Assembly: GCF_000412695.1 (NCBI RefSeq)
Contig: NC_021499.1
Span: 1-64,000, forward strand
Length of the DNA: 64,000 nt
Direction of reading: 5' to 3'
Source: Pseudomonas resinovorans NBRC 106553
GTDB taxonomy: Bacteria; Pseudomonadota; Gammaproteobacteria; Pseudomonadales; Pseudomonadaceae
Shown here one piece after another: positions 11,157 to 21,230 of this stretch. Below the pieces are notes generated by a model. It was not told where the DNA came from. It worked only from the letters and a program-made list of their open reading frames with translations, and searched no databases. The stretch's first letter is position 1; each line of letters starts with the position of its first letter. The translations under genes were made by a program, and so were the position numbers.

Positions 11157-13202
11157 TCAGCCCAGTACCGAGATGTCCGCCACGCCCAGGAACAGGCCGC
11201 GCAGCTTGGCCAGCAGCGCATAGCGGTTGCCCCGTACAGCGGCGTCTTCGGCGTTGACCAGTACCGCTTCGAAGAAGCTGTCCACCGGCTCGCGCAGGCT
11301 GGCCAGGCGCTCCAGGGTCTCGCGGTAGCTGCCGGCGTTGGCCAGGGCCTGCTCGGCCTCGGTCACGGCGCGGGCCAGGACCTTCTCGGCATCTTCCTGC
11401 AGCAGTGCGCTGTCGACGCTGGACGGCACATTGCCTTCGGCCTTGCCCAGCAGGTTGGAGACGCGCTTGTTGGCGGCGGCCAGGGCGGCGGCTTCCGGCA
11501 GCTTGCGGAAGGCCTGCACGGCCTGCACGCGCTGGTCGAAGTCGAGCGCCGAAGTCGGCTGCACGGCACGTACCGAGAGGTAGACGGCCACGTCCACGCC
11601 TTCGTCCTCGTAGCGGGCGCGCAGGCGGTCGAAGACGAACTCCAGCACCTGCTCGGCGAGGCCTTCGGCTTTCACCTTGGCGCCGTACAGGTCCACGGCG
11701 AAGGCGACGGCGGCGGCCAGGTCGAGGTCCAGCTGCTTCTCGATCAGGATGCGCAGCACGCCCAGGGCCTGGCGGCGCAGGGCGAAGGGGTCCTTGCTGC
11801 CGGTGGGCAGCATGCCGATGCCGAAGATACCCACCAGGGTGTCCAGCTTGTCGGCCACGGCCAGGGCGGCGCCGGTCTGGGTCTGCGGCAGCTCGGCGCC
11901 GGCGCCACGGGGCATGTACTGCTCGTTCAGCGCCAGGGCCACGTCGCTCGGCTCGCCATCGTTGACGGCGTAGTAGTAGCCGGCGATGCCCTGCATCTCG
12001 GGGAACTCACCAACCATCTCGGTGGCCAGGTCGCACTTGGCGAGGATGCCGGCGCGCTCGGCGCGGGCGGTGTCGGCGCCGATCTGCCCGGCGACAAAGC
12101 CGGCCAGGCGGGAGACGCGTTCGGCCTTCTCGTACACGGTGCCGAGTTGGGCCTGGAACACCACGTTCTTCAGGCGCTCGTTGAAGGTCTCCAGCTTCTG
12201 CTTCTTGTCCTGCTTGAAGAAGAATTCGGCGTCGGTGAGGCGCGGGCGCACCACCTTCTCGTTGCCGGAGATTATCTGCGCCGGGTCCTTGCTGACCACG
12301 TTGGCCACGGTGATGAAGCGCGGCAGCAGCTTGCCGTTGGCGTCCAGCAGGCAGAAGTACTTCTGGTTGTCCTGCATGGTGGTGATCAGGGCTTCCTGGG
12401 GCACGTCGAGGAAGCGTTCCTCGAAGGAGCACACCAGCGGCACCGGCCATTCCACCAGGGCGGTCACTTCGTCCAGCAGGTCGGCGGGCACCACGGCGCT
12501 GCCGTTCTGCTCGGCGGCCAGCTCGGCCACGCGCTTGGTGATGATCTCGCGGCGCTCGTCGAAATCGGCCAGTACGTGGGCGCTGCGCAGGTCCTCCAGG
12601 TAGGTGGAAGGCTTGCCGATGCGGATGTTGTCCGGGTTGTGGAAGCGGTGGCCACGGGATTCACGACCGGCTTTCTGGGCGAGGATCTCGCAGTCGACCA
12701 CCTCGTCGCCAAAGAGCATCACCAGCCACTGGGTCGGACGCACGAACTCTTCGCGACGGGCGGCCCAACGCATGCGCTTGGGGATGGGCAGTGCGGCCAG
12801 GGAGGCCTCGACAATACCGGGCAGCAGGCCCGCGGCCGGTTGGCCGGCGATGTTCTGGCTGAACTTCAGCTTCGGGCCGCTCTTGTCGATCTGCTCGAGG
12901 TCGACGCCGCACTTGCGGGCGAAACCGAGGGCGGCCTGGGTCGGCTTGCCTTCGGCGTCGAAGGCTGCCTGGATCGGCGGGCCGTCGAGGTTGACGCTGC
13001 GGTCGGGCTGCTGGGTGGCCAGTTGCTCAACCAGTACCGCCAGGCGGCGCGGAGCGGCGAACACCTGCGCCTTGGCATAGCCCAGGCCAGCGGCCTTGAG
13101 GCCTTGCTCGATGCCGCCGAGGAAGGCGGCACCCAGGGATTTCAGGGCCTTGGGAGGCAGCTCTTCGGTGCCCAGTTCTACCAGGAAATCTTGTGCACTC
13201 AT
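11157..13202 (-). CDS. glyS: Glycyl-tRNA synthetase beta subunit
   Basis: GlyS is the large subunit of the alpha2beta2 bacterial glycyl-tRNA synthetase, carrying tRNA recognition. The 681-residue protein starts [20 protein letters not shown], the conserved N-terminus. It contains an HD-like region ([28 protein letters not shown]) and ends with the anticodon-binding domain region ...[12 protein letters not shown]. Its ATG overlaps the glyQ TGA (ATGA), so the subunits are translationally coupled. Confidence 0.97.
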   Translation of the reverse strand: MSAQDFLVELGTEELPPKALKSLGAAFLGGIEQGLKAAGLGYAKAQVFAAPRRLAVLVEQLATQQPDRSVNLDGPPIQAAFDAEGKPTQAALGFARKCGVDLEQIDKSGPKLKFSQNIAGQPAAGLLPGIVEASLAALPIPKRMRWAARREEFVRPTQWLVMLFGDEVVDCEILAQKAGRESRGHRFHNPDNIRIGKPSTYLEDLRSAHVLADFDERREIITKRVAELAAEQNGSAVVPADLLDEVTALVEWPVPLVCSFEERFLDVPQEALITTMQDNQKYFCLLDANGKLLPRFITVANVVSKDPAQIISGNEKVVRPRLTDAEFFFKQDKKQKLETFNERLKNVVFQAQLGTVYEKAERVSRLAGFVAGQIGADTARAERAGILAKCDLATEMVGEFPEMQGIAGYYYAVNDGEPSDVALALNEQYMPRGAGAELPQTQTGAALAVADKLDTLVGIFGIGMLPTGSKDPFALRRQALGVLRILIEKQLDLDLAAAVAFAVDLYGAKVKAEGLAEQVLEFVFDRLRARYEDEGVDVAVYLSVRAVQPTSALDFDQRVQAVQAFRKLPEAAALAAANKRVSNLLGKAEGNVPSSVDSALLQEDAEKVLARAVTEAEQALANAGSYRETLERLASLREPVDSFFEAVLVNAEDAAVRGNRYALLAKLRGLFLGVADISVLG

Positions 13203-14146
13203 TCTTGAGCCTCCAGCTTGGCCAGTACTTCGTCACGCAGTTCGGGAGTGGCCATGGGGAAGCCAAGGCGCGCGCGCGCCTGCAGGTAGCTTTGCGCCAC
13301 GGCGCGGGCCAGGGTGCGCACGCGCAGGATGTAGCGCTGGCGCTCGGTCACCGAGATGGCGCGACGGGCGTCCAGCAGGTTGAAGGTGTGGGAGGCCTTG
13401 AGGACCATTTCGTAGGTCGGCAGCGGCAGCTCCAGCTCGATCAGGCGATTGGCCTCGCTCTCGTAGAAGTCGAAGAGCTCGAACAGCTTCGGCACGTTGG
13501 CGTGCTCGAAGTTGTAGGTGGACTGCTCCACTTCGTTCTGGTGGAACACGTCGCCGTAGCTGACCTTGCCGAAGGGACCGTCGGCCCAGACCAGGTCGTA
13601 CACCGAATCGACACCCTGGATGTACATGGCCAGGCGTTCCAGGCCGTAGGTGATCTCGCCGGTGACCGGGTAGCACTCGATGCCGCCCACCTGCTGGAAG
13701 TAGGTGAACTGGGTGACTTCCATGCCGTTCAGCCAGATTTCCCAGCCCAGGCCCCAGGCGCCGAGGGTCGGCGATTCCCAGTTGTCTTCGACGAAGCGGA
13801 TGTCGTGCACCAGCGGGTCGATGCCGATGGCTTTCAGCGAGCCGAGGTACAGCTCCTGGAAGTTCTCCGGGTTGGGCTTGAGGACCACCTGGAACTGGTA
13901 GTAGTGCTGCAGGCGGTTGGGGTTTTCGCCGTAGCGGCCGTCAGTCGGACGGCGGGACGGCTGCACGTAGGCGGCGTTCCAGGTTTCCGGGCCGATGGCG
14001 CGGAGGAAGGTGGCGGTGTGGAAGGTACCGGCGCCCACTTCCATGTCGTAGGGCTGGAGCACCACGCAGCCCTGCTCGGCCCAGTACTGCTGGAGGGCTA
14101 GGATCAGGTCCTGGAAGGTGCGCACGGCAGGCTTGGTCTGGCTCAC
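13199..14146 (-). CDS. glyQ: Glycyl-tRNA synthetase alpha subunit
   Basis: GlyQ is the catalytic class II aminoacyl-tRNA synthetase subunit. The likely start is GTG at 14146 (reading [19 protein letters not shown]), giving 315 residues, the size of Pseudomonas GlyQ. It has AGGT 8-11 nt upstream. The longer open frame upstream has no family similarity. Landmarks are [38 protein letters not shown] and [10 protein letters not shown] (motif 3). It forms a two-gene operon with glyS and is divergent from tag across a 230-bp region. Confidence 0.95.
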   Translation of the reverse strand: MSQTKPAVRTFQDLILALQQYWAEQGCVVLQPYDMEVGAGTFHTATFLRAIGPETWNAAYVQPSRRPTDGRYGENPNRLQHYYQFQVVLKPNPENFQELYLGSLKAIGIDPLVHDIRFVEDNWESPTLGAWGLGWEIWLNGMEVTQFTYFQQVGGIECYPVTGEITYGLERLAMYIQGVDSVYDLVWADGPFGKVSYGDVFHQNEVEQSTYNFEHANVPKLFELFDFYESEANRLIELELPLPTYEMVLKASHTFNLLDARRAISVTERQRYILRVRTLARAVAQSYLQARARLGFPMATPELRDEVLAKLEAQE

Positions 14147-14230
14147 GAAATTTACCTGTGCTGAGGCTGCGACAAAGCCGGGGAGTATACCCGATCGAAT
14201 CCCGTCAAACCCAGCAACCACGAGTGTTTC

Positions 14231-14268
14231 GCTGTAGGCCGGGGCGGAAGTGCGAATCACCCTACAGC
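14231..14268. repeat. Short inverted repeat between glyQ and tag
   Basis: GCTGTAGG (14231-14238) and CCTACAGC (14261-14268) are exact inverted copies around a GC-rich spacer in the glyQ/tag divergent region. The GTAGG/CCTAC ends resemble those of the other intergenic repeats in this window. Confidence 0.4.
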
Positions 14269-14376
14269 CGGGCCGGACGGCGCCCACCGGGTAACGTCGA
14301 TCACTTCGATACTGGTTTTTCATACAGTGTCGTAGCTATAGTCTCACCTCTTCCCATGACCCAGGATGGACATGCC

Positions 14377-14931
14377 ATGGCCCGTTGCTTCTGGTGCAAT
14401 GACGACCCGCTCTACATCGCCTACCACGACACCGAATGGGGGGTGCCGCTGCGGGACCCCGCGGCGCTCTTCGAGCTGCTGCTGCTGGAAGGTTTCCAGG
14501 CCGGCCTGTCCTGGATCACCGTGCTGAAGAAGCGCCAGCGCTACCGCGAAGTGCTGTTCGGCTTCGACCCCAAGCGCCTGGCGGTGATGAGCGACGAGGA
14601 GATCGAGAAGCTGATGCAGGACCCGGGCATCGTGCGCAACCTGCTCAAACTCAAGGCCGCGCGGACCAACGCCCAGGCCTGGCTGCGCCAGGAGGACCCG
14701 GTGGCGCTGCTCTGGTCGTTCGTCGGTGGCAAGCCCAAGGTCAACCACTTCAGCGGCCGTGGCGACGTCCCGGCGGTCACCGCCGAGGCCGAAGCCATGA
14801 GCCGCGCCCTGAAGAAGGCCGGTTTCACCTTCGTCGGCCCGACCATCTGCTACGCCTTCATGCAGGCTTCCGGCATGGTCATGGACCACACCACGGACTG
14901 CGATCGCTACCGCGAACTCACGTCGGGGTAG
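14377..14931 (+). CDS. tag: DNA-3-methyladenine glycosylase I
   Basis: Tag is a base-excision repair enzyme removing 3-methyladenine. The ATG at 14377 gives MARCFWCNDDPLYIAYHDTEWG, aligned with the family N-terminus, and 184 residues. AGGATGG lies 7 nt upstream. Upstream in-frame ATGs would add residues with no counterpart. Key features are the helix-hairpin-helix/aromatic pocket region (FQAGLSWITVLKKR) and the C-terminal zinc-ligand motif FTFVGPTICYAFMQASGMVMDHTTDC. It is monocistronic or leads into the acyltransferase 32 nt downstream. Confidence 0.95.
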   Translation: MARCFWCNDDPLYIAYHDTEWGVPLRDPAALFELLLLEGFQAGLSWITVLKKRQRYREVLFGFDPKRLAVMSDEEIEKLMQDPGIVRNLLKLKAARTNAQAWLRQEDPVALLWSFVGGKPKVNHFSGRGDVPAVTAEAEAMSRALKKAGFTFVGPTICYAFMQASGMVMDHTTDCDRYRELTSG

Positions 14932-14963
14932 AATGCGCGCTTTCGAATATCCTGGAGTTGCCT

Positions 14964-15851
14964 GTGGATAAGTTGAAAGGTGCGCTGATTGTCGGTTTCC
15001 TGCGCCTCTTCGCCATGTTGCCGTGGCGCGCCGTGCAAGCGGTCGGCGCGGCCATCGGCTGGCTGATGTGGAAATTGCCGAACCGTTCCCGCGACGTGGT
15101 GCGGATCAACCTGTCCAAGTGCTTCCCCGAGTGGTCGCCGGCCGAGCTGGACGCCCGGGTGGGCCAGAGCCTGCAGGACATCGGCAAGACCTTCACCGAA
15201 AGCGCGTGCGCCTGGATCTGGCCGGCGGAGAAGTCCATCGGCCTGGTGCGCGAGGTGGAAGGCCTGGAGGTGCTGCGCGAGGCCCTGGCCAGCGGCAAGG
15301 GCGTGGTGGGCATCACCAGCCACCTGGGTAACTGGGAAGTGCTCAACCACTTCTACTGCGCCCAGTGCAAACCCATCATTTTCTACCGCCCGCCGAAGCT
15401 GAAGGCCGTGGACGACCTGCTGCAGAAACAGCGCGTGCAGCTCGGCAACCGCGTCGCGCCGTCCACCAAGGAAGGCATCCTCAGCGTCATCAAGGAAGTG
15501 CGCAAGGGCGGTGCCGTGGGGATTCCCGCCGACCCCGAGCCGAGCCTCTCGGCTGGCGTGTTCGTGCCCTTCCTCGGCACCCTGGCGCTGACCAGCAAGT
15601 TCGTCCCCGGCATGCTCGCCGGCGGCAAGGCCCGTGGGGTGTTCCTCCATGCCCTGCGCCTGCCCGACGGTTCGGGCTTCAAGGTGATCCTCGAAGCCGC
15701 ACCGGAAGGCATGTACAGCGAGAACGTCGAAGAGGGCGTCGCCGCCATGAGCCAGGTGGTGGAGAAATACGTGCGGGCCTACCCGACCCAGTACATGTGG
15801 AGCATGAAACGCTTCAAGAAGCGCCCCGAGGGCGAGAAAAAGTGGTATTGA
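14964..15851 (+). CDS. HtrB/LpxL-type lipid A lauroyl acyltransferase
   Basis: This is an inner-membrane late acyltransferase that adds a secondary acyl chain to lipid A. The likely start is GTG at 14964 (MDKLKGALIVGFLRLF), with GGAG 6 nt upstream, giving 295 residues. The longer frame runs through tag and is rejected. An N-terminal membrane segment is followed by the catalytic HX4E motif HLGNWE (H120-E125). Family blocks PNRSRDVVRINLSKCFPE and the late GIPADPEPS region are present. P. aeruginosa has an htrB paralogue at this site. Chain specificity cannot be read from sequence. The start codon region GTGGATAA also forms a perfect DnaA box. Confidence 0.9.
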   Translation: MDKLKGALIVGFLRLFAMLPWRAVQAVGAAIGWLMWKLPNRSRDVVRINLSKCFPEWSPAELDARVGQSLQDIGKTFTESACAWIWPAEKSIGLVREVEGLEVLREALASGKGVVGITSHLGNWEVLNHFYCAQCKPIIFYRPPKLKAVDDLLQKQRVQLGNRVAPSTKEGILSVIKEVRKGGAVGIPADPEPSLSAGVFVPFLGTLALTSKFVPGMLAGGKARGVFLHALRLPDGSGFKVILEAAPEGMYSENVEEGVAAMSQVVEKYVRAYPTQYMWSMKRFKKRPEGEKKWY

Positions 15852-15856
15852 CGAGG

Positions 15857-15879
15857 AAGGCGCCGGTAGGCGCCTTTTT
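15857..15879 (+). terminator. Rho-independent terminator of the lipid A acyltransferase gene
   Basis: AAGGCGCC (15857-15864) pairs with GGCGCCTT (15869-15876) around a GGTA loop, followed by TTT. It begins 5 nt after the stop codon. Confidence 0.88.
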
Positions 15880-15965
15880 CACGTCTTGCTTGCCGTCCCT
15901 TGTGCCAAATCGCGATAAGCCGTATTAACGTCGGCAGCTAAATCCGCTCAGGACGATGGGATCAC

Positions 15966-16229
15966 ATGGCGAACCAGCGGCAATATCCACGAACTCCGAT
16001 GCGATGCAGGATCAAGATCAGCCACCCGAACTTCGGCGAGCTGATCGCCCAGACCCGCGACCTGTCCGATGGCGGCGTGTATGTCCGGCACCCTGACCTG
16101 GCCGCCCTGCCCGTCGGCAGCATCGTCCGTGGCCAGGTGCAGGACCTGCCCATGGAGGCGCCGATCCTGGAAATGGAAGTGATGCGGGTGGACGCCGAAG
16201 GCGCCGGCCTGCGTTTCCTCGCGTCCTGA
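15966..16229 (+). CDS. PilZ domain protein (c-di-GMP binding)
   Basis: This is an 87-residue single-domain protein. It has the two c-di-GMP contact motifs of PilZ domains: RQYPR (R5 to R9, RxxxR) and DLSDGG (32-37, DxSxxG). It therefore probably binds c-di-GMP and acts as a small adaptor, since no output domain is attached. The output pathway is not evident from the neighbours. A hairpin at 16239 separates it from the convergent SDR gene. Confidence 0.9.
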   Translation: MANQRQYPRTPMRCRIKISHPNFGELIAQTRDLSDGGVYVRHPDLAALPVGSIVRGQVQDLPMEAPILEMEVMRVDAEGAGLRFLAS

Positions 16230-16238
16230 TCTCGGCGT

Positions 16239-16268
16239 TGCCCCCGCGCGGTTATCCGGTCGGGGGCA
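16239..16268. terminator. Bidirectional hairpin between PilZ and SDR genes
   Basis: TGCCCCCG (16239-16246) pairs with CGGGGGCA (16261-16268), and the T-rich tail is weak. It lies exactly between two convergent stop codons. Confidence 0.6.
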
Positions 16269-16276
16269 GCGGTTTC

Positions 16277-17023
16277 TCAGCTCAGGGTGTAGCCGGCGTC
16301 CACCACCAGGTCCTGGCCGTGCAGGCCGCGCGCTGCCTGGGAGAGCAGGAAGAGAATGGCATCGGCCACCGCGCCGGGTTCGAGGAAGCGGCCCCCCAGC
16401 AAGCGCTGGCTGACGCTGCCGGCGACCGCCGCAAGTGCTTCATCCGCCAGGCCCAGGCTGGACCATATGGAGGTGTCGGTGGGGCCGGGCGACACCATGT
16501 TCAGGCGTACGCCACGGGGCGCCATCTCCACCGCCAGGGTGCGCATGTGGGCTTTCAGCGCGGCCTTCGACGCGATGTAGGCGGCGAGGCCCGGAAAGCT
16601 CACCTGGGAGAGGAAGGTGCCGATGAACACCACCGAGGCGGGCGCCGCCAACTGGTTTTCGAGGGCCGCCAGGGTATCCAGGGCGCCGGCGCCGTTGACC
16701 GCCCACTGCCCGTCGAAGGCCGAGGTTTCCAGGCCGTCCGCGAGGCGTGCGATGCCTGCGTTGGGTACGACGAAATCCACCGGGCCGAAATCCCGCGCCA
16801 ATTGGGCCAGCGCGGCGCGATCGGCGGGCTGGGTGACATCGCCGGCTTGCCACTGCAATTGATCGCCGAAGCGCGGCTGCAGCGCCGCCAGTTCGCCCTG
16901 GCCCCGGCTCATGGCCAGGACGCGGGCACCGCGCTCCAGCAGACGCTCGACCACGGCCAGGCCGATACCGGAGCTGGCGCCGGTGACCACGGCCAGGCGA
17001 TTCTCGAATTCGTGTTGTGACAT
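16277..17023 (-). CDS. Short-chain dehydrogenase/reductase (SDR) family oxidoreductase
   Basis: This is a 248-residue classical SDR. The NAD(P)-binding TGASSGIG spans 14-21, NAG is at 88-90, and the active site is YIASK with Tyr149 and Lys153. At position -13 from the Tyr, where the catalytic Ser normally sits, the protein has Thr136 (VFIGTFLS). This conservative swap may retain or alter activity. Asn110 fits the tetrad Asn. Substrate is unknown. The gene is monocistronic and convergent with the PilZ gene. Confidence 0.9.
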   Translation of the reverse strand: MSQHEFENRLAVVTGASSGIGLAVVERLLERGARVLAMSRGQGELAALQPRFGDQLQWQAGDVTQPADRAALAQLARDFGPVDFVVPNAGIARLADGLETSAFDGQWAVNGAGALDTLAALENQLAAPASVVFIGTFLSQVSFPGLAAYIASKAALKAHMRTLAVEMAPRGVRLNMVSPGPTDTSIWSSLGLADEALAAVAGSVSQRLLGGRFLEPGAVADAILFLLSQAARGLHGQDLVVDAGYTLS

Positions 17024-17201
17024 GGCACTTTCCTGTTCCAGAAGAGAGGTAGTCGCGGCATTGGCGCGACGCGAGCCTCGTGGAACAAGAAACGGGCCAG
17101 AAAATCAGCCCTTATGAATCAATGCCTTGGAAAATACTGTGGTCCATATGACTGCTTTTGATGGAGTCATAAGGACGCGCAAGGCTGTCAATCCGACCGG
17201 G

Positions 17202-17525
17202 TCAGGTCGAAGCGGCGTCGCGCTTGTCCAGGCGCTTGAGGAACACCGTCATCTCCTTCTCCGCCTGCTTGTCGCCATGGGCCTGGGCGGCCGCCAGGCC
17301 ATCGGTCCAGGCCGCGCGGGCGGCGGCGTGGTCGCCCTGGGTTTCCAGGGCCTTGCCCAGCAGCTTCCAGGCGGCGGAATACTTCGGGTCCTGCTCCACG
17401 CAGCGCCGCAGGTGCTCGGCAGCCTTGGCGGCGTCGCCCTGGTCGAGGTAGCCCTTGCCAAGGCCGAAGCGCAGCAGGGCGTTGTCCACGCCCTTGGCCA
17501 GCATCTTTTCCAGTCCTTCGAGCAT
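17202..17525 (-). CDS. Tetratricopeptide-repeat protein, function unknown
   Basis: This is a 107-residue soluble helical protein with two to three TPR units, for example GLGKGYLDQGDAAKAAEHLRRCVEQDPKYSAAWKLLGKALETQGDHAAAR. It has no signal peptide or membrane segment. It lies 14 nt downstream of trkA on the same strand, so it is probably the last gene of the def-fmt-rsmB-trkA run. A small TPR protein occupies the same place in P. aeruginosa. The partner is unknown. Confidence 0.85.
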   Translation of the reverse strand: MLEGLEKMLAKGVDNALLRFGLGKGYLDQGDAAKAAEHLRRCVEQDPKYSAAWKLLGKALETQGDHAAARAAWTDGLAAAQAHGDKQAEKEMTVFLKRLDKRDAAST

Positions 17526-17539
17526 CTCGCACTCCTCTA

Positions 17540-18913
17540 TCAGAAGAAGGTCAGGCCCACCTGGAACAACCGCTCGGCATCGCGGATGTACTTCTTGTCC
17601 ACCAGGAACAGGATCACATGGTCGCCGGATTCGATCACGGTGTCGTCGTGGGCGATCAGCACTTCCTCGTCGCGGATGATGGCGCCGATGGTGGTGCCCG
17701 GCGGCAGGACGATGTCCTCGATCATCTTGCCCACCACCTTGCTCGACTTGGCGTCGCCGTGGGCGATGGCTTCGATGGCCTCGGCCGCGCCACGACGCAG
17801 GGAGTGCACGCTGACGATGTCGCCGCGGCGCACGTGGGTCAGCAGGGTGCCGATGGTCGCCAGCTGCGGGCTGATGGCGATGTCGATGTCGCCGCCCTGC
17901 ACCAGGTCCACGTAGGCCGGGTTGTTGATGATGGTCATCACCTTGCGCGCGCCCAGGCGCTTGGCCAGCAGCGAGGACATGATGTTGGCCTCGTCGTCGT
18001 TGGTCAGGGCCAGGAAGATGTCGGCATCGTTGATGTTCTCTTCCACCAGCAGGTCGCGGTCGGAGGCGCTGCCCTGCAGCACGATGGTGCTGTCGAGGAC
18101 TTCCGAGAGATGGCGGCAGCGCGCCGGGTTCATCTCGATGATCTTCACCTGGTAGCGGCTCTCGATGGCCTCGGCCAGGCGTTCGCCGATATGCCCGCCG
18201 CCGGCGATCACCACGCGCTTGTAGTTGTCTTCCAGGCGGCGCAGCTCACTCATCACGGCGCGGATGTGCGCCTTGGCGGCGATGAAGAACACTTCGTCGT
18301 CGGCCTCGATCACGGTATCGCCCTTGGGCAGGATCGGCCGGTTGCGGCGGAAGATGGCCGCCACGCGGGTATCCACGTTGGGCATGTGCTCGCGGATCTG
18401 GCGCAGTTCCTGGCCCACCAGCGGGCCGCCGTAGTAGGCCTTGACGCCTACCAGCTGGGCCTTGCCCTCGGCGAAGTCGATCACCTGCAGGGCGCCGGGG
18501 TACTCGATCAGGCGCTTGATGTAGTTGGTGACCACCTGCTCGGGGCTGATCAGCACGTCCACCGGGATGGCTTCGTTGTCGAACAGGCCGGTGCGGGTCA
18601 GGTAGGCCGCTTCGCGCACCCGGGCGATCTTGGTCGGGGTGTGGAACAGGGTGTAGGCCACCTGGCAGGCGACCATGTTCACCTCGTCGCTGTTGGTCAC
18701 CGCCACCAGCATGTCGGCGTCGTCGGCGCCGGCCTGGCGCAGTACCGTGGGGAAGGAGCCGCGACCCTGCACCGTGCGGATGTCGAGGCGGTCGCCGAGG
18801 TCGCGCAGGCGGTCGCCGTCGGTGTCCACCACCGTGATGTCGTTGGCCTCGCCCGACAGGTGTTCGGCCAGGGTGCCACCCACCTGACCCGCGCCGAGAA
18901 TGATGATCTTCAC
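17540..18913 (-). CDS. trkA: Trk potassium uptake regulatory NAD-binding protein TrkA
   Basis: TrkA is the peripheral cytoplasmic subunit that gates the TrkH/TrkG potassium channel by nucleotide binding. The 457-residue protein is a tandem of two RCK units. The first Rossmann motif is GAGQVG (7-12) and the second is GGGHIGE (238-244). Each is followed by a TrkA_C region, the second including [23 protein letters not shown]. It lies 11 nt after rsmB. Confidence 0.96.
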   Translation of the reverse strand: MKIIILGAGQVGGTLAEHLSGEANDITVVDTDGDRLRDLGDRLDIRTVQGRGSFPTVLRQAGADDADMLVAVTNSDEVNMVACQVAYTLFHTPTKIARVREAAYLTRTGLFDNEAIPVDVLISPEQVVTNYIKRLIEYPGALQVIDFAEGKAQLVGVKAYYGGPLVGQELRQIREHMPNVDTRVAAIFRRNRPILPKGDTVIEADDEVFFIAAKAHIRAVMSELRRLEDNYKRVVIAGGGHIGERLAEAIESRYQVKIIEMNPARCRHLSEVLDSTIVLQGSASDRDLLVEENINDADIFLALTNDDEANIMSSLLAKRLGARKVMTIINNPAYVDLVQGGDIDIAISPQLATIGTLLTHVRRGDIVSVHSLRRGAAEAIEAIAHGDAKSSKVVGKMIEDIVLPPGTTIGAIIRDEEVLIAHDDTVIESGDHVILFLVDKKYIRDAERLFQVGLTFF

Positions 18914-18924
18914 TGCTAACTCCG

Positions 18925-20238
18925 TTAGCCGCGCGCTGAGGCGGCGATCTTGATCAGCTTGGCATAGTAGAAACCATCATGGCCGTCTTCCTGCGCCAGC
19001 AACTGGCGGCCATGGGGTTGCTTCAGGCCGTAGGGGCCCGGGATGTCCAGCTCGCGGGCACCCGGGGTGCGGGCGAGGAAGGCGGCGATGTTGTCGCTGT
19101 TTTCCATGGGCAGTGTGGAGCAGGTGGCGTACAGCAGCACGCCGCCCACTTCCAGGGTCTGCCAGAGGGCGTCCAGCAACTCGCCCTGGAGCTGCGCCAG
19201 GGCGGGGATGTCTTCCTGTTTGCGGGTCAGTTTGATGTCCGGATGACGGCGGATCACGCCGGTGGCTGAACAGGGCGCGTCCAGCAGGATGCGCTGGAAG
19301 GGCTTGCCGTCCCACCAGCGGGCGGTGTCGCGGCCATCGGCGGCGATCAGGCGTGCTTCCAGGCCCAGTCGCTGGAGGTTCTCGCGGACCCGCACCAGGC
19401 GGCTTTCCTCGAGGTCGACCGCAACCACTTCGGCCAGGCCGGGCTCGGCTTCCAGCAGGTGGCAGGTCTTGCCGCCGGGGGCGCAGCAGGCGTCCAGCAC
19501 CCGTTGGCCGGGCGCCAGTTCGAGCAGGTCGGCGGCCAGTTGCGCGGCTTCGTCCTGCACGCTGACGCGGCCTTCGGCGAAGCCGGGCAGGGTCTTCACG
19601 TCGCAGGCTTCGGCGAGGCGGATGCCATCGCGGCTGTAGCTGCAGGGCTCGGCCTTGATCCCGGCCTGCTCCAGCTCGGCGAGGTAGGCGTCGCGGCTGC
19701 CGTGGCGGCGGTTGACCCGCAGGATCAGCGGCGGGTGGGCGTTGTTGGCGGCGCAGACCGCTTCCCAATGCTCCGGCCAGGCGGCCTTGAGGGCCTTCTG
19801 CAGCCAGCGCGGGTGAGCGGTGCGCGCCGCCGGGTCGCGTTCCAGTTCGGCGAAGATGGCTTCGCCCTGGCGCTGGGCGTTGCGCAACACGGCGTTGAGC
19901 AGGCCCTTGGCCCAGGGCTTCTTCAGTTTTTCCGAGCAGCCGACGGTTTCGCCGATGGCGGCATGGGCGGGAATGCGGGTGTAGAACAGCTGGTAGAGCC
20001 CCACCAGCAACAGGGCTTCCACATCCCTGTCGGCGGCCTTGAAGGGCTTTTGCAGCAGGCGCTCGGCGAGCATCGCCAGGCGTGGTTGCCAACGTGCCGC
20101 GCCAAAGGCCAGGTCCTGGGCCAGGGCGCGGTCGCGGGGATCGACCTTGTCCAGCTGGGGCGGCAGGCTGCCACCCAGGGAGGCCTTGCCGGACAGTACG
20201 GCGGCCAGGGCGCGCGCGGCGGCGAGGCGTGGGTTCAT
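18925..20238 (-). CDS. rsmB: 16S rRNA (cytosine-967-C5)-methyltransferase RsmB
   Basis: RsmB (Sun/Fmu) methylates C967 of 16S rRNA using SAM. The 437-residue protein has an N-terminal NusB-like RNA-binding domain (about 1-140) and the Rossmann methyltransferase domain. Motif I is CAPGGKT (252-258). Motif IV is DAPCSATG with Cys323. Motif VI is YATCSTLP with the nucleophile Cys373. Its ATG overlaps the fmt TGA (ATGA). Confidence 0.96.
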   Translation of the reverse strand: MNPRLAAARALAAVLSGKASLGGSLPPQLDKVDPRDRALAQDLAFGAARWQPRLAMLAERLLQKPFKAADRDVEALLLVGLYQLFYTRIPAHAAIGETVGCSEKLKKPWAKGLLNAVLRNAQRQGEAIFAELERDPAARTAHPRWLQKALKAAWPEHWEAVCAANNAHPPLILRVNRRHGSRDAYLAELEQAGIKAEPCSYSRDGIRLAEACDVKTLPGFAEGRVSVQDEAAQLAADLLELAPGQRVLDACCAPGGKTCHLLEAEPGLAEVVAVDLEESRLVRVRENLQRLGLEARLIAADGRDTARWWDGKPFQRILLDAPCSATGVIRRHPDIKLTRKQEDIPALAQLQGELLDALWQTLEVGGVLLYATCSTLPMENSDNIAAFLARTPGARELDIPGPYGLKQPHGRQLLAQEDGHDGFYYAKLIKIAASARG

Positions 20239-21179
20239 GCGCCCAGCACCTTGCCCGCAGTGAACTGCTCGCGGCGGCTGTTGTAGAGATCGGCGAAATT
20301 CAGCGGCTTGCCACCCGGCAATTGCAGGCGGGTGAGCAGCAGGGCGCCGTCGCCACAGGCCACGGTCAGGCCTTCCTTGCTGGCGGCGAGGATCTGCCCG
20401 GGCTGGCCCTTGCCTTCGCCCGGGGCGGCGGACAGTACCTTCACGGGCTCGCCGTCGAGGCTGCTGTGGCAGATCGGCCAGGGGTTGAAGGCGCGCACCA
20501 GGCGTTCCAGTTCCACGGCCGGGCGGCTCCAGTCCAGGCGCGCTTCGTCCTTGTTCAGCTTGTGGGCGTAGTTGGCCAGGGTATCGTCCTGCACTTCACC
20601 CTCGAGAGTGCCGGCGGCCAGGCCCTCGATGGCTTCGAGCACGGCCTTCGGGCCGAGCTGGGCGAGGCGGTCGTGCAGGCTGCCGCCGGTATCGGTGGCG
20701 GCGATCGGGGTGGTCACCTTGAGCAGCATGGGGCCGGTATCCAGGCCCGCTTCCATCTGCATCACGGTCACGCCGCTTTCCGCGTCGCCCGCCTGCACCG
20801 CACGCTGGATGGGCGCGGCGCCGCGCCAGCGCGGCAGCAGCGAGGCATGGCTGTTGATGCAGCCCAGGCGCGGGGTGTCGAGCACCACCTGGGGCAGGAT
20901 CAGCCCGTAGGCCACCACTACCATCAGGTCGGCGCCCAGGGCACGGAGTTCTTCCTGGGCCGCCGGGTCGCGCAGGGTCGGCGGCTGCAGCACCGGTACG
21001 CCATGGGTGAGGGCCAGTTGCTTGACCGGGCTGGGCATCAGCTTCTGGCCACGGCCGGCCGGGCGGTCCGGTTGGGTGTAGACGGCGATCACCTGGTGGC
21101 GGGAGTCCAGCAAGGCTTTGAGGTGCTCCGCGGCAAACTCCGGGGTGCCGGCGAAGACGAGGCGCAGTGGCTCAGTCAT
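20235..21179 (-). CDS. fmt: Methionyl-tRNA formyltransferase
   Basis: Fmt formylates Met-tRNAfMet using 10-formyl-THF for translation initiation. The 314-residue protein has the catalytic triad positions Asn109, His111 ([17 protein letters not shown]) and Asp147 (EAGLDTG). It also has the C-terminal OB-like tRNA-binding domain. It lies downstream of def with a hairpin between them, and overlaps rsmB by 4 nt. Confidence 0.97.
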   Translation of the reverse strand: MTEPLRLVFAGTPEFAAEHLKALLDSRHQVIAVYTQPDRPAGRGQKLMPSPVKQLALTHGVPVLQPPTLRDPAAQEELRALGADLMVVVAYGLILPQVVLDTPRLGCINSHASLLPRWRGAAPIQRAVQAGDAESGVTVMQMEAGLDTGPMLLKVTTPIAATDTGGSLHDRLAQLGPKAVLEAIEGLAAGTLEGEVQDDTLANYAHKLNKDEARLDWSRPAVELERLVRAFNPWPICHSSLDGEPVKVLSAAPGEGKGQPGQILAASKEGLTVACGDGALLLTRLQLPGGKPLNFADLYNSRREQFTAGKVLGA

Positions 21180-21188
21180 GGGTACTCG

Positions 21189-21220
21189 CTAAAGAAAAAG
21201 GCTTGCCGGGGCAAGCCTTT
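21189..21220 (-). terminator. Hairpin with T-tail between def and fmt
   Basis: Ten-base arms (21197-21206 and 21211-21220) with a 4-nt loop are followed on the minus strand by TTCTTT. It has the form of an intrinsic terminator inside the def-fmt gene pair, so it may attenuate read-through into fmt. Confidence 0.75.
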
Positions 21221-21230
21221 GGGATGGGGA

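Noticed and set aside
10881..13208. A 775-codon open frame antisense to glyS (and similar long frames antisense to dnaN, gyrB and metN)
   Set aside because: High GC gives long antisense frames. Composition is Gly/Gln/His-rich with no motifs, while the opposite strand encodes a clear core protein.
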